Positions 23,181-35,310 of a stretch of DNA of 64,000 bases are shown here, in pieces. Source of the stretch: Streblospio benedicti (lineage: Eukaryota > Annelida > Polychaeta > Spionida > Spionidae); the NCBI GenBank assembly GCA_019095985.1, contig CM032661.1, forward strand, positions 16,717,159 through 16,781,158. Direction: 5' to 3'. A model generated the notes under the pieces. That model did no database searches, had not been told where the DNA came from, and saw nothing but the letters and a program-made list of their open reading frames with translations. Both the position numbers and the translations under genes were made by a program. Every line of letters starts with the position of its first letter. The stretch's first letter is position 1.

Positions 23181-25574
23181 CTGAAAACAAAGTAAAATGG
23201 TCTTCAGGCTAAATAAGAAAGTGTTTTTTTTTCACAAAACGTTGAAACAAATATTTCAATGAAACAGCAGATTATAGATTGATATGACAAGAATGTAAAA
23301 TAAATGCATGAAATGTCTGAACAAAATGTTACCAAAACTTTATGATTCAAACCAGTTCATTGTCAAATGTCTTCACTTTCATAGACATGTAGACACTACC
23401 TGGTGAATATGCAGTTGGTCAAGGCAACACTCTTTTGAAATGGAATGATATGATATCAAAAGCTCTTCATACTGATTTCATTCTGATAGACTGATCATTT
23501 GGTGGAGTGAAAATTAGATTCATAACAGCTGATCACTTTGTGCAAATATATCTATACTAGAACAGCAGATAACATGTCATACTTGTTATTACTTTTGCCC
23601 TGTCTTGGCAGCATTCCTATATGTACACTGCTATAGGATGTTGGGAAAAAATCGCTAGTTTTGCCTAAAGGACAATTTGTTTACTCCTAAAGATGGCATA
23701 GTTTATTTACAGGACACAAAAAGACATCGACGCTTTGAATTAATAATGCAAACTGGTGCTAGAACGGGTGTCCTTCTATTTTTGACATACGATAATGAAT
23801 TTTTCACATTATATGTATACAATTAAAAAAAATCAAAAACCAGCTTTTTCGAATGCATGAAACTTGTAAAATTATATGATTCCCGAGTTCATTTTTTCTG
23901 GCTCCCATTATAACATATTCTACACAAAGACATGCCATTCATTGCAAATATGCGAGCCTTGTATAAAATGACTAGTCCAAACTAGGCATACCGAACTGCT
24001 CTGATTTGTTCGGTGGAGAGCCATAAAAACACAGGCTGCTCCAAAATCCCTTAAACAGCATCAATATGCCTGTCTATGTTGGTGCAAACGAATACAATAT
24101 CATATATGCCGTGAAATCCAATCTAATCCACTATGTCATCCTTTTTATATTAACAAACTGTGTAACTCTTCTCCTATTGGGTAAAGAATTACCATCTATC
24201 GGGCATTATAAAGAACGTTATCGTCTGCAAGTGTTGTTATATGGTATATACATGAGACTGATTATCAAAGATTATTTTACAACACACACACACTGCAAAA
24301 GATTAAATGTAATATGTGTGATACATGGACGTGGAGAATGGGAAGTGCAGCTCAAATAATCCATAAATGTTACCCTGGATGCATTTAAACGTAGCTGAGA
24401 ATATTGCATAGAATTCAAATTTCCACCCCCAATCTTTTTCCGTCAACCCGCTGCGATCGACGCTCTACAATGTTCAAGAACCAAAACACCACTTTAACTA
24501 TAGGCACTATACCTGGACCTTACATGCAACTGTTATGACAATCTGTATACTTTGTTTGTGTTCAAATATTGATGACCATGAAACACCAACTTATAACAAT
24601 GTGTAAATAAGTAGGTCATCAGTTGCCAGTAAGCAAAAGTTTGTAACGGAAAAGTCTGTACACCGCATCTTATGAATATTCATGAAAACCTGCCCTGATC
24701 AAGTCAAAGTGTTCAATTTATAGTCACCCTGTGAAACGTTGTCCTTATAGGGACACTGACTGTTCAAGGTTGATGAACAAATATTGCAAGTCTATAGTTA
24801 TGCGTTTGGTAACTGTAATGCTAAGTGTAACTTTTGTAGTCTCAACTCATGTAGGAAACAAAACACACACTGCAATGTCATACAAGTCTTTTAGAACACA
24901 TCATAGACATTGAAAAATATTTTAATATGAACCCAATTGGCAGGCCTCAATAAAATTGAGGAAAATTTCCCGAATTCCATAAAATGGTTGAAACTTTTAG
25001 TGTTTGTCCGATTAGACTCCCATGAGAGTATATGGTGGATGAATCCAGGCAATAAAAAAAAATCATGAAAAATGAAGGTCCGTCCACAAGACAGTTCACA
25101 AACATTTTTGCATCTGCAGATGTGTTTTCTCTATAGTGTGGGTGATAAGTTTTCTCAACACTAATAATCACACGTACATGTCTAGAAATTTTCAAACACT
25201 TTCTAGCAACAAGATCAGTGTGTTCAACGATTGTACATAAAGGTTTTATGTCACACCATGTCTCATTTGATATATTCGAGAATATTTTAAGACAATTATG
25301 CTACATTGCTGGTTTGTATGAATTTTCAATTATTCTTAAATTGCTAAATGTCTTTCAAATAATTGCCTTAGACACTTTAAAGGAAGATAGTAATAATTAC
25401 AAGAATATGATCCTCATATGCCTCCTAATAACTAAAGAAAAAAACTCACATTAAAATCAGCCTAACACCAAACAAAAGATGACTTTCTTTAACAAAAGGC
25501 AGCATGCATTTCCAACACGTGAAAATACAAAACATAGAAAATCACAAAAAGAAAAACACGAAAGCGGTACTCAC
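23181..25574 (-). other. Proposed first (5' UTR) intron of heme oxygenase
   Basis: The acceptor TTTTCAG at 23187-23181 implies an upstream non-coding exon. A good minus-strand donor GTGAGT lies at 25574-25569, which would make this intron about 2.4 kb. No coding exon was recognised within it. Confidence 0.35.
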
Positions 25575-25830
25575 GTGAATTCAATTAGACTCTCAAATGC
25601 ACAAAATAGAAGACAAAATAGAAACAAATATCCCGAATGTGTTCACTCTAGCGAAATCTCTCAGTGACTGTTTCCAAGATGAAGATTCCACTGTTTTATC
25701 CCCGCACTTTTGCTGCTTGCCACCGCTCGGTTTTTGAGACACCCTTTACTGTCTGTATTAACGTCGTAAATTGTGGTCGATGTTTGTGGCACCCTGTGAG
25801 CAAGAGGACAGTCAAGGAAGCGTCTTTATA
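25575..25830 (-). promoter_or_regulatory. Candidate heme oxygenase TATA box and 5' UTR exon
   Basis: On the minus strand TATAAAG occurs at 25830-25824, about 250 bases before the GTGAGT donor at 25574. A transcript starting about 30 bases after the TATA box would give a roughly 220-base non-coding exon that splices to the acceptor at 23181. The downstream region lacks a competing ATG with a long frame. No antioxidant-response (TGCTGAGTCA) element was found nearby, so this rests on spacing and splice signals only. Confidence 0.3.
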
Positions 25831-28536
25831 GTTAGTGCAAATCAAGGAAGCATGACCACAAATAAGTGCGTTTGTTTGTTGTTGATTTGTGTATTCACTG
25901 ACCTTATGACTATTGAAATCAAATCACTTTATCGTGTTATTATGGTTGATGTTTATTCCCACCGACGTGTTTTTTTGTTTGTTTTTTTATCAGGCTAAGT
26001 GTTTCTCACGTGCTAACATTTGATAGACGGCCCTAGATAGTATGATTCTGTGATACGTTTATATATCATTATATATTTTATTTTTTATTTATTTATTTTC
26101 ATTTTTTAACTTGTGATATGAACTTCAATGCATGCATTGATACATATTAATGTCTGAAAATAAATAATGAGAAATGAATACTTTACCAAATTTATCGATG
26201 TTACTTACTGGTGCACTGTAAGTACAAATTCAATTTGCTTGTATACTTGTTTAAAAAGAAAACACGACTTTAATAATTATTTGGACCAATTTCGTAGGGG
26301 AACCGTGTTTGCGTGATTGAGTTGATTGGGAGTTAAAACTCGTGATCATGAAGCTCCAGGACGATTAAAAAAAGACTGGCAACAATACCAATTGTCTGGT
26401 GTGCACATGTATGTTGAATCATTATGACAGATTATAATCTGTAGACCTCTACACTTTCAGCTTCAATACACTGCCATTTTAATCAAAACCAGGTCCTATT
26501 CACAGGGAGTACGAAGAATGGCATGGGCTTGATTGACGGCCGCACTGTGTTTCACTTAGTAAGGATGACACGCTTTTTCTTGGCGCAGTGACCAATTTGT
26601 CACAGGGTGTTCAACAGTTATTATAATTGGTAGACTTCGAGAAAGTCCATTGAATTTTCATTTCTGATTTTGTCAACAGTGTTCAATATTCAATGCAGTT
26701 GACTTTTCTTTCAATGAGTTCAATGATGTTTGTGACTGATGCCCGGGGTTGTTAGTCTATACTCTATAGTCTGTTTTGACAACCTATGCTGTGTTGTTTA
26801 TCGGCATAACATTACATGTATGTCTTTATTTGTAGTTTATGTGACTGAGCCATTGAAGTGGTATCAAAATTGATGTTGGCTCTATACATTGAACATTATT
26901 ATTTTCTGTCAATGTCGATGCGTTGGTCAGAATATGAATTTGGTGACATCTTTATATTGAACTGGCCCTTGGCAATGCTGGAATCACTAATGAAATGCTG
27001 ATTTTATACAGTTTATAGTAGACGTATTAGGCACTTTTCAAATGTGTTACAATAATAATCAATAAGAGTTTATGTCTCAAGTTTTGTTTGATACAATGTA
27101 CGCGGTACACACAATTCACGTGTACCTTACACGTGTTGGCCTGTAAAAGTGTAGACTATAATACGGATACTATGATTGATATCAATATAGCATATGATAC
27201 AGGTGCAGCACCACCTTGAACGAAGCCACAATGTCTCGGTCTTCAGTCTGCCGGCGTAAACTGAACTCATATTGCGGCTTATTATGGTCGTATGATTCAG
27301 ACACCTTGAGTTAAATCGGTAGTAGAAGGGTATGCATTGGCACACCAAATCAAATCACGGAGACGGCATTTTCCCACGCGGAAGCACTTTTCATTTTTTT
27401 TAAACAAAATATGTTTTAACAAAAATTCCAAGTAATACATCAGCACGGATCAAAACAGCTGAAGTATGTGTGGTTTGAAAAAGCAGGATGTGCATGATAT
27501 ACCAAGAATGCTCCAGAATTCATTTTCTTTGGTTTCTGTTTATGATTGTTAATTGGTCAACCTCTATATTGAGTATCACGCCAATGATAAAGTCGTCATA
27601 TTAGACATGAAAGGTGGTGACTCCCAATTGATATTACAAAAGTGGTTGTACGGGGCACAATCCACAATGCAACCGACGACAAATGCACTTTATCGTGCCC
27701 TTGTACTCACATAAGCGCGTTACGGTCATTTTTCGCCGTTGGCATTTCTTTGCTAGTGACACAGGCCCTACCCCACCCAGCCAAAATGAAGCTCACTGTT
27801 TGTTTGGAATGATATCGTCACTTCTAATGGCGCAATACACATTTGATGACTGGAACATAAGTCTACAATAGAGACGGGTGTGCTATATCGTCCAGTTTTC
27901 CTTTACTCCCACTGTGCCAAAGCACAAGATCTTCCACATTAGACACGTTCAAGTCGCAGTCATTATGGTTTACGTAACGTCTGAATCTGGCGAGGAAGTG
28001 TATAGTGTAAGTGAGAACATGAAACAGAGACGTTACCTGTTCAACATTGGTCGAAAGCAGGAAACGTTGTATCGCCCAAATATAGTTCAGTGTGCGGTTT
28101 AGGGCATCATCCGACATTCTGCGTAGGCATGAACCTTGAATCTCACAATGAGGTTGAAATGCTTGAAATGTAATACACATGATACTGATGCCGATTGCAT
28201 AATGCCAGGGAATTAATTGTTTCCTCAAATATCACTAGTACTGATGGACATCGCACCCACCGACATGTGATCTCGAGGGGTGGCTCCCTCCAAACGCGGA
28301 CGTGACAAGACAAAGGAGATGCGCACAGGGTGTCTCACACTATAGGCGTTCTTGGTCCCGGGACAAAAAGGTGAATGCGCACCTTTCAACACTTACGTAC
28401 ATGTATATATGGGAGGGGATCGGGGGAAAGTTTCGCAGAATTTACTTGAAAGAAATTAATGATGCCCCTTACACATCAATACTCTGGATAAACCACAGTA
28501 TACATGTACATGTACATGTATATCATTGTACACGCG
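25831..28536. other. Intergenic DNA, one open frame of note
   Basis: No supported gene was found. A minus-strand open frame of 121 codons at 27863-28228 begins with a possible signal-peptide-like stretch (see findings). Frames of this length are expected by chance here. The rest is AT-rich without recognisable repeats. Confidence 0.4.
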
Positions 28537-28539
28537 TAT

Positions 28540-28880
28540 GGGACGGTGGGATATTTACCAAGATGGGGGGACCGGTGCATTTGGTAGGGGGACAGGTACT
28601 TTTTTCAATGTGCAAAGTAGGGCGACCGGATGATTTTTCATTCTCGTTGGGCATATGAGACATGCACTTTTTTTCAGCTGCTGAAATCCCGCCTCGACGT
28701 GAGCGAATAGGTACAAATTAATCACGCGAATATTCATGGGAGGGGACGCGGGCTTTTTTATGAATAGAGGTCATGGGACACCAGTTGTTTTTCATCACAT
28801 CAGCAGGGGACAAAACCTTTTTTCAGACATGTTCTTCGATATGCACCGGTCCCCCTGCCTGTTAAATATTGCACCGTCCC
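28540..28880 (+). mobile_element. Second full-length 341-bp MITE (PIF/Harbinger-like)
   Basis: This has the same length, orientation and internal module order as the element at 16407-16747. It is flanked by TAA on the right (28881-28883) and TAT on the left (28537-28539), so the duplication has one change. The left end has GGGACGGTGGGATATTTACC instead of GGGACGGTGCAATATTTACC. A TACATG microsatellite (about 28500-28520) lies just upstream. Open reading frames across it are artefacts. Confidence 0.85.
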
Positions 28881-28883
28881 TAA

Positions 28884-30930
28884 GTGGAGTGAAGTAGAAA
28901 ATGATTCAACTGCATAATTTCTGTGGTAGACCCAATTGAACAACCTGCCTTGTGGCTAGTAAGAGGTCGCTTTTACCTAACTGATAGTCAAATGGTGGTT
29001 TAACATTATATTTGTGTGGGAATTTCAAGTTCATCACATTTTTTTATATATAGACTATATACAGAGTGTTATGTCAATATTCCTATTTCCAATTTGCAGC
29101 CTGCATTTTTATGGACAATAGGTGAATTTGTACTTCAAAATGTCCTTGTTTGTCCATTTTTGTAAAATATCTACAAGCTCCTCACGAAAAGACATGGGCC
29201 CTAGCATCATGAGAAGGGTGCCTGTTTGTATCTTGTATGATTTACACGTACCGTATCATATACATGTACATTACCGTAAATACTAGATATAAAGGCTCTT
29301 TGGATAAGGCTAATAACAACATAAAAAGAGGGGAGCGAGGGAATCCGCATCCTGCTTCACCAGCGGTACATTCACACATCAGATTCTGTTCATTTAACCC
29401 TTGGGGCTAGCGCTATGCTAAGACTTGTGCAATAGGATATAGTTGGAATGTAGCCAGATATCATCTGCACATTTGCATATCACAGAGATATGCGATTTGC
29501 TCTAAGGATTACAATGGGGAATTCGTCTTAGGCTGGATTAATACATGTATGTTCTAGTATATATACTTAATCATCTCCCATTATTGATACAAACTAATCC
29601 GGTCCTATGCAGCCACAATTTAAATATTGTCACCAAATTTCCATAGCTTCATGGGTTATGTATATAATCAGGAAGTTGTCTTTCATTGGCTGCATTTAGT
29701 TAAGTTTGCATTACCTTATAAGCTATTATCACTTCGTTTATTATTTGTAACAGTGACTGATAAGGCATGTATATATGTCATTTTGTCATCTTCTAATATG
29801 ATACTTATATTGTATAGTGTACCTAGCCACAATAATAGAATAAATCCAATTAAATCAAGCAAAATATCAACCATAATGCAAACTTAATATCAACCATAAT
29901 GCAAACTTACTTAACCCAGTCCATGAAATATGGAAAGTTGTTGGAATTATTATAATTGTAAATACAAAGGTAAGTGTCAACTTATGTCAGTAATTTGAAG
30001 TGATATAGTATGATAATCCTAAACTGTGAACCTAATTTTCAATGTTTATCAGTATTAAGTAAATGATTGCACAAATTTTATATTATGGACTTCGCAATTA
30101 ATTACAAGTTATAATGTTTCCTGCCCAGTGTACTAGAATATCTTTTAGTGAAGAAAAGTTAGATTCCAAAAGTCACAGAAATGTTGGTCACATTAAACAG
30201 AAAACTAATTGTTCTAATGTGAAAAGAAAATTGTATCAATATTTATAGGAACGAGTTTTTTTAATTATGTAAAAATGGAAACATTTTGTATTCAAAATAA
30301 TATGACGTGAAAAAGAGGGGGAAATTATCAGTGATAATTTGACGTCTATCCCCTAAGAGTCCTGTCTCTTAAAAAAAGCCCCCCCCCCCCCCCCCCCCCC
30401 CCCATCTTTCAACCAACCCCCGCGCCATGAATCTTCTACTACAAATCTAACAAAACATATGTAAAACTGTTGCCCAGACTTTCCTGATCATACATAACAA
30501 CGTGAATTCACCCCTGCAAAAAAATTGTGATGCGTAACATACTTGACTCCAAACCCATCTGCGTGGTCGTTAGTATTGACATGATGAAGGTTTGGTAGCC
30601 TTCCAAACGGAATTATCAAGCGATATGGCCTCAACAGAGCAAACGTCTTCATTGTATGTTCCACTGTATTTAGCAGTGAATGTGTATACAGGATGCAAGC
30701 AACTTGAACTTAGTGACTTGGCAGCACGAAGACTGTTCTTCCCTCCAGGCGCACAACACTGTTGAGGAGACGGCATTTTCATTGTATGTTCCAATGTTTT
30801 TACAGTGAAGGTGCGTTCCTAATGCATGGGATGCAATTTTCAAACTTTCTCTTTTCGCATATTCAACCATATGTCTATGGTGACACACATAGCTGAAACT
30901 GACACTTTCATTTGACTACATGTACTTCAA
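28884..30930. other. Intergenic DNA with poly-C tract and a short duplication
   Basis: A run of about 25 C lies at 30379-30403. A diverged direct duplication sits at about 30648-30715 and 30778-30845, sharing TTCATTGTATGTTCCA and CAGTGAA. No gene was supported. Confidence 0.45.
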
Positions 30931-30933
30931 GTG

Positions 30934-31022
30934 GCCCTGGCGGGATTTGAACGAATATCAATTCGCGGTTTCAACTGACTCTGCATGCTTGATCGTAAAT
31001 AACCCCAGGCCACTAGTACATT
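30934..31022 (-). repeat. tRNA-like fragment or SINE relic
   Basis: On the minus strand a GTGGCCT ... AGGGCCAC pair can form an acceptor-like stem, and GTTCAAATCCCGCC resembles a B-box. The D-arm and anticodon arm cannot be formed convincingly, so it is more likely a SINE or tRNA relic than a working tRNA. Confidence 0.3.
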
Positions 31023-32895
31023 TACCGTGGACGCGGGTACCCAAAGGCGACGAGATGATCGAGGAAAACATTATCAGGACAATCGCACAAATCAGGACAG
31101 TCTTAGAAATTGATTGTGGACTGTGAACTGAATATGAGTATCACATCACATGATCAGCTAATAAACGGGGATTCATTTTTCTGCTCGCAAACTATCGTCA
31201 ATTAAGTGACTAAGTTTCCATGACAATTTTCATATGTAACCGTATCCGATGGAACTATGGCACTCAATTTGGGTTTGGCTGACGCTGGTTTGGCGTGTGG
31301 ACTTCATAGTTTGAAACAAAAGATCTCTGTATAGTGACTATCGCAGAGACAGTGGTAGAAGCAAAATGTGGAACCCGTAAGACAGGTATCCACTATACAT
31401 AGTCATTTTACATATGAGTATCGGGAAACATCATATGGTCAAAATAAAACCGGTTTCCACTTACAAAAGCATTTCGTGTCAGGTTCCAATGTACAGTGGA
31501 CACTTTGAAAATAATATGTTCGCATGTAATAAAATATTCGTCCCTACAAAGTCTTGTGGGACCTTGGGTGAAAGGCATTACGGCCATCGGCCGTGTACGA
31601 AAGGAAGACACATCCCCGAGAAATGCCCGAGAAACTGTTGTATCATTTCTTTTCTTGTCCTTTCCTTTGTTCTTTCCTCTTTAATCTACTTTGTGCACAG
31701 TTGTTGCTTCACTTCCTTGAACGCCCACTCTGGATATGCACATATTTTCATCAGCATCAACAATGTTTGTCCGGTAAAACTAGAAATATTTGCGCACGAT
31801 ATAATTAAACGAATTTCGCGCCTTATTCCTGTCGTCAGCAAACATATATAGCAAGCAAATATGCTAGAATACATTCGTGCTCTTGTCGTGATATTGTCAT
31901 ATGCACTGTAAATTGTAGGAGACTAACATTTCTAATACCCAACCTGGGTCCTTAATTTGACGGTTCCACGCGAAGTCAGCCTCTATCACGCCACTCTCAT
32001 TACGGCTTGTTACTGATAATGGTGGGAGATGCGCAGCCTCCATTTCCTGCCACCATCAGCGCACCTGCAAGCTGCTGTATTGTGCGCATGCGCATCCCCC
32101 CGTGTTACCAAACGTGATGACAGACGTTTTTCTACTCACAATTACACGGAATAACATTTTTTCTTGTTTATACAGGCGCGACAGAGCCTGCCAGAGACGG
32201 TTCTCTATTAGGGGACTCGACTTCCATATGCACGTTACGATTTTCGGCGGCCATCTTTTTTCTACCAAACATTTGATTTTTATCACTTTGTCATTGATTA
32301 ATTTATTTTTGGGGTCTCCAGAAGAGGGTCTTTCTCTCCAATTAGTTAACATCGACAAATCCATTTCTTATTTTCGTCTTTCATTTTGAAATAATATACC
32401 TGACAAGGTGCCAATTAAGCTAACTAACCAACATTATTTTATCTACGAATTATGTAAGCAGCCCGTGTTTTCGCTCGACGTAAGAGTTTAGTCCTAAAAA
32501 ATAATTGGGGTCCCCGTTTTTTGCATGTAAACAATGCTGCTAAATTGCCATGTTACTTTGTTACTTGTACCAGTATAATTAAATATTGCAACATTTCTAT
32601 ATCAAGGTTAAAGGTGCAACAATCACGCCGGTGTCAGGGTTCTGAGAATCCGCTATTGTCGCCAATAATAGTGTAATTTTTGCTGCAGCGATAATGGGTG
32701 AATTTACCGTGCCGGCAATGGGCGCCAAATGTTCACGAAACAGCTGCTTCTTTGGGGGGGTTACTATATACTCATTGTTCCTTTAATCTGTGTTTTTTCT
32801 ACATGTACAGATTCTCACAAACTTTATCTAAACATCCATTCCAAATACTTATGCAATATTGAAACGAAAGTCAGTGTTGCTTGTAAAGGTGATGT
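31023..32895. other. Intergenic DNA, nothing recognised
   Basis: The longest frame here (145 codons, 31414-31851, plus) shows no domain and no splice context, and is judged to be chance. No repeat family was recognised. Confidence 0.4.
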
Positions 32896-32991
32896 GGAAG
32901 ATCGTGGAATCGAACTCACGACCTCCCGGCTATGATTCAGACCAGTCTTATATGTCATAGTCGGGTGTGCTAACCGTTACACCAACCTCCC
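32896..32991 (-). pseudogene. tRNA-like gene with extended anticodon arm, probable tRNA pseudogene
   Basis: On the minus strand a 7-bp acceptor stem (GGGAGGT with ATCTTCC, two G-U pairs) forms. A clear A-box/D-arm (TTGGTGTAACGGTTAGCAC) and a B-box (GAGTTCGATTCC) are present. The T-stem lacks about one base and pairs poorly. The anticodon arm is replaced by a long hairpin (CCCGACTATGA with TCATAGCCGGG around a 15-base loop). An intron-bearing tRNA would be an alternative, but the arm cannot be resolved into a normal anticodon loop. It may also be the head of a SINE. Confidence 0.45.
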
Positions 32992-34829
32992 GTGACGAAG
33001 GACACACACTTCAACTTCGCCTATATGCTGCGTTCCGCAACCACACTGTCTGACACCTGTCGCTATATTTAGCTTCACCATCGTGCCAGCCTTAATCAGA
33101 CAAGCACCCTACCGACTTCGTTTGTTGGCATGCTGTGATCAATGCAGGATGCATTGTGTCTCTGAAGCACTTTCTTTACAATATTACATAAAATCAATTA
33201 AATATTAGTCTGAGAACTTTGGTCTTCGTTATGATCACCCCCAAAGTAGCAAAAAGTGAACCCGAAATCCTGAAAAACCCTATAGGGTGAACCTCGTTCA
33301 TATTTGGTATTTATATAAAAAATTGGTATACTTTACCGGCCACCTATAATAGAAAAAGATTAACAACCGGCCAAACACACATTTTGCTGACCAAACATCA
33401 ACTGTTTTGGCAGTACTTGCTATTAGACTAGATCTACTTTTTTATAGATCTAATACATTCACGGACGACAGATCTAGGCCGATTTTTCTTATTGGTTTAC
33501 AAATTGTAACAGATTTTTTTTTACACATTGTCAGGATTCTGCACACCACTTTGAACAATCTGAGTGGAATCTCACCCAAAATCAGCCTATTGTGCTAGAA
33601 CCAATTTTATTCCACTGCTTTTTGCCAGATTAAAAACTTTTTCCTTAAACACTTATTCTAAAACTTATCAGATATGATTTAAAGTAATATCCTGCACCTC
33701 AAGTTTCCGGTTTCTTTAAATTTGCAAATATAGACATTTGAACAGTCAAAGCCCAATTAAAAACGTTAGGCAAATTTGCATGGTTGGAACTGCTACTGAC
33801 TTAAAGCAGTGAAGGAAAGCATAACTTCTATTGTTCAATAATATTCAAATGCACAGGAGATTATACAATGCCATTAATGCCTAAGCAGTCATTTGATGTG
33901 AAATCTGGACCTAATATAGGGATTAGTTAATTGTTTCTAAAAGCATATAAACACAGCTGTTCCAATCATAGCCCATTTGCCTCTTAACAATATGGCTACA
34001 CAGTTAAAAGCCAGATATATGTTCAATTTTTCTATAGAAATGTGACTGTTGGCACATCTTTTCAAGCTACAAATAAGAAGATGCACAAAAATTCTCATGT
34101 GGGTGTGGCATTTTAGCATGGATGATTTCCAATAATTTACAGAATAATTGTCTGAAGGAACAAAATGTTACATGCCAAAAATTAGTGGAATAAAGTTGAT
34201 GTCCGCACAAAAAGACATCACACATGCTTTTGATTTTTTAAAACGATTAAAATGATATGTTATCTTAAGTAGCGCTATTCAGTGTGTCATACATGTACAT
34301 GATTTTCATTAAGAGAACAGTAATTTGAAAGATTAGGTCTTATAAAGTGGCAGAATTGATACAAGCAATCAGGCATTCACTGATTTGCCAACGTGCTGTA
34401 ATACTTACAATTTTGTTTGCCCTTAGTATGAACTAGTCCATCAAATAAGTCACAATCATATTTTATTTTGTCTAAATGTACACATCAGCATTGTATGTTG
34501 ATTTTGAATATTTCTTATAATATTATGATTTTCATGGACTTACCATATTTTACCAAGTAGAAGAGACCATACATTTTGTAATAAAAATACCCCAAATGTT
34601 TTTTGATTAGTTATTTTGTTCTACCATATAAATAGTCATGTATACAAATTTCGTTTTACTTTTTCTAATCCTTAGATGATAAACATGCTGCGCCTGTCTT
34701 AGGCATTGCCTATTCATATTATCACATAGAATGCACAGTAAAATATCAAAGTGCAGATTAAAATGCGAAAGAGCATACATGTATATCATGACGTGTGGGT
34801 AATTGGATTTCTATTAGGCTACTGACCAA
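32992..34829. other. Intergenic DNA, nothing recognised
   Basis: The stretch is AT-rich, with no coding exon or repeat family supported. Confidence 0.4.
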
Positions 34830-35310
34830 GCTACAGCAAAGGCATGGACCATGTACATTTTATTTTGGATGACATTTATAGATGATTACATCATGAAATA
34901 TTGAAAGTAATATAAGTTTTTCAAGCACGCTCTAGTTATACCAAGGGGGCTTTTCAATTAAGCGGGCCTTGGATGTCTAACTCTCCACCTCATTCTATCA
35001 TTATTTTCGGCTGTTCTTGCTATTCTTCAAAATCAACTAGACTCATCACATTATAACCACTACAGCTACAGCAAAGGCATGGACCATGTACATTTTATTT
35101 TAGTAGGGGCCTACTGTTTTATTTTGGATGACATTTATAGATGATTACATCATGTTTAAGCTTGAAATGTAGAGTAATATAAGTTTTCAAGCACGCTCTA
35201 GTTATACCAAGGGACAGTTCGCTTTTCAATTAAGCGGGCCTTTGGATGTCCTAACTCTCCACCTCATTCGAAGCTGACACACCCCTCTCATTATTTTCGG
35301 ATGTTCTTGT
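34830..35310. repeat. Recent tandem duplication (~190 and ~245 bp copies)
   Basis: Copies at 34830-35020 and 35065-35310 begin GCTACAGCAAAGGCATGG and both contain CAAGCACGCTCTAGTTATAC and TCAATTAAGCGGGCC. Substitutions are few, but there are several small indels, including an extra segment with the palindrome AGTAGGGGCCTACT in the second copy. The near identity indicates a recent event or mis-assembled haplotypes. Confidence 0.85.

Noticed and set aside
31414-31851. 145-codon plus-strand open frame
   Set aside because: Composition is unremarkable, there is no recognised domain, and several frames of similar length occur by chance in this window.
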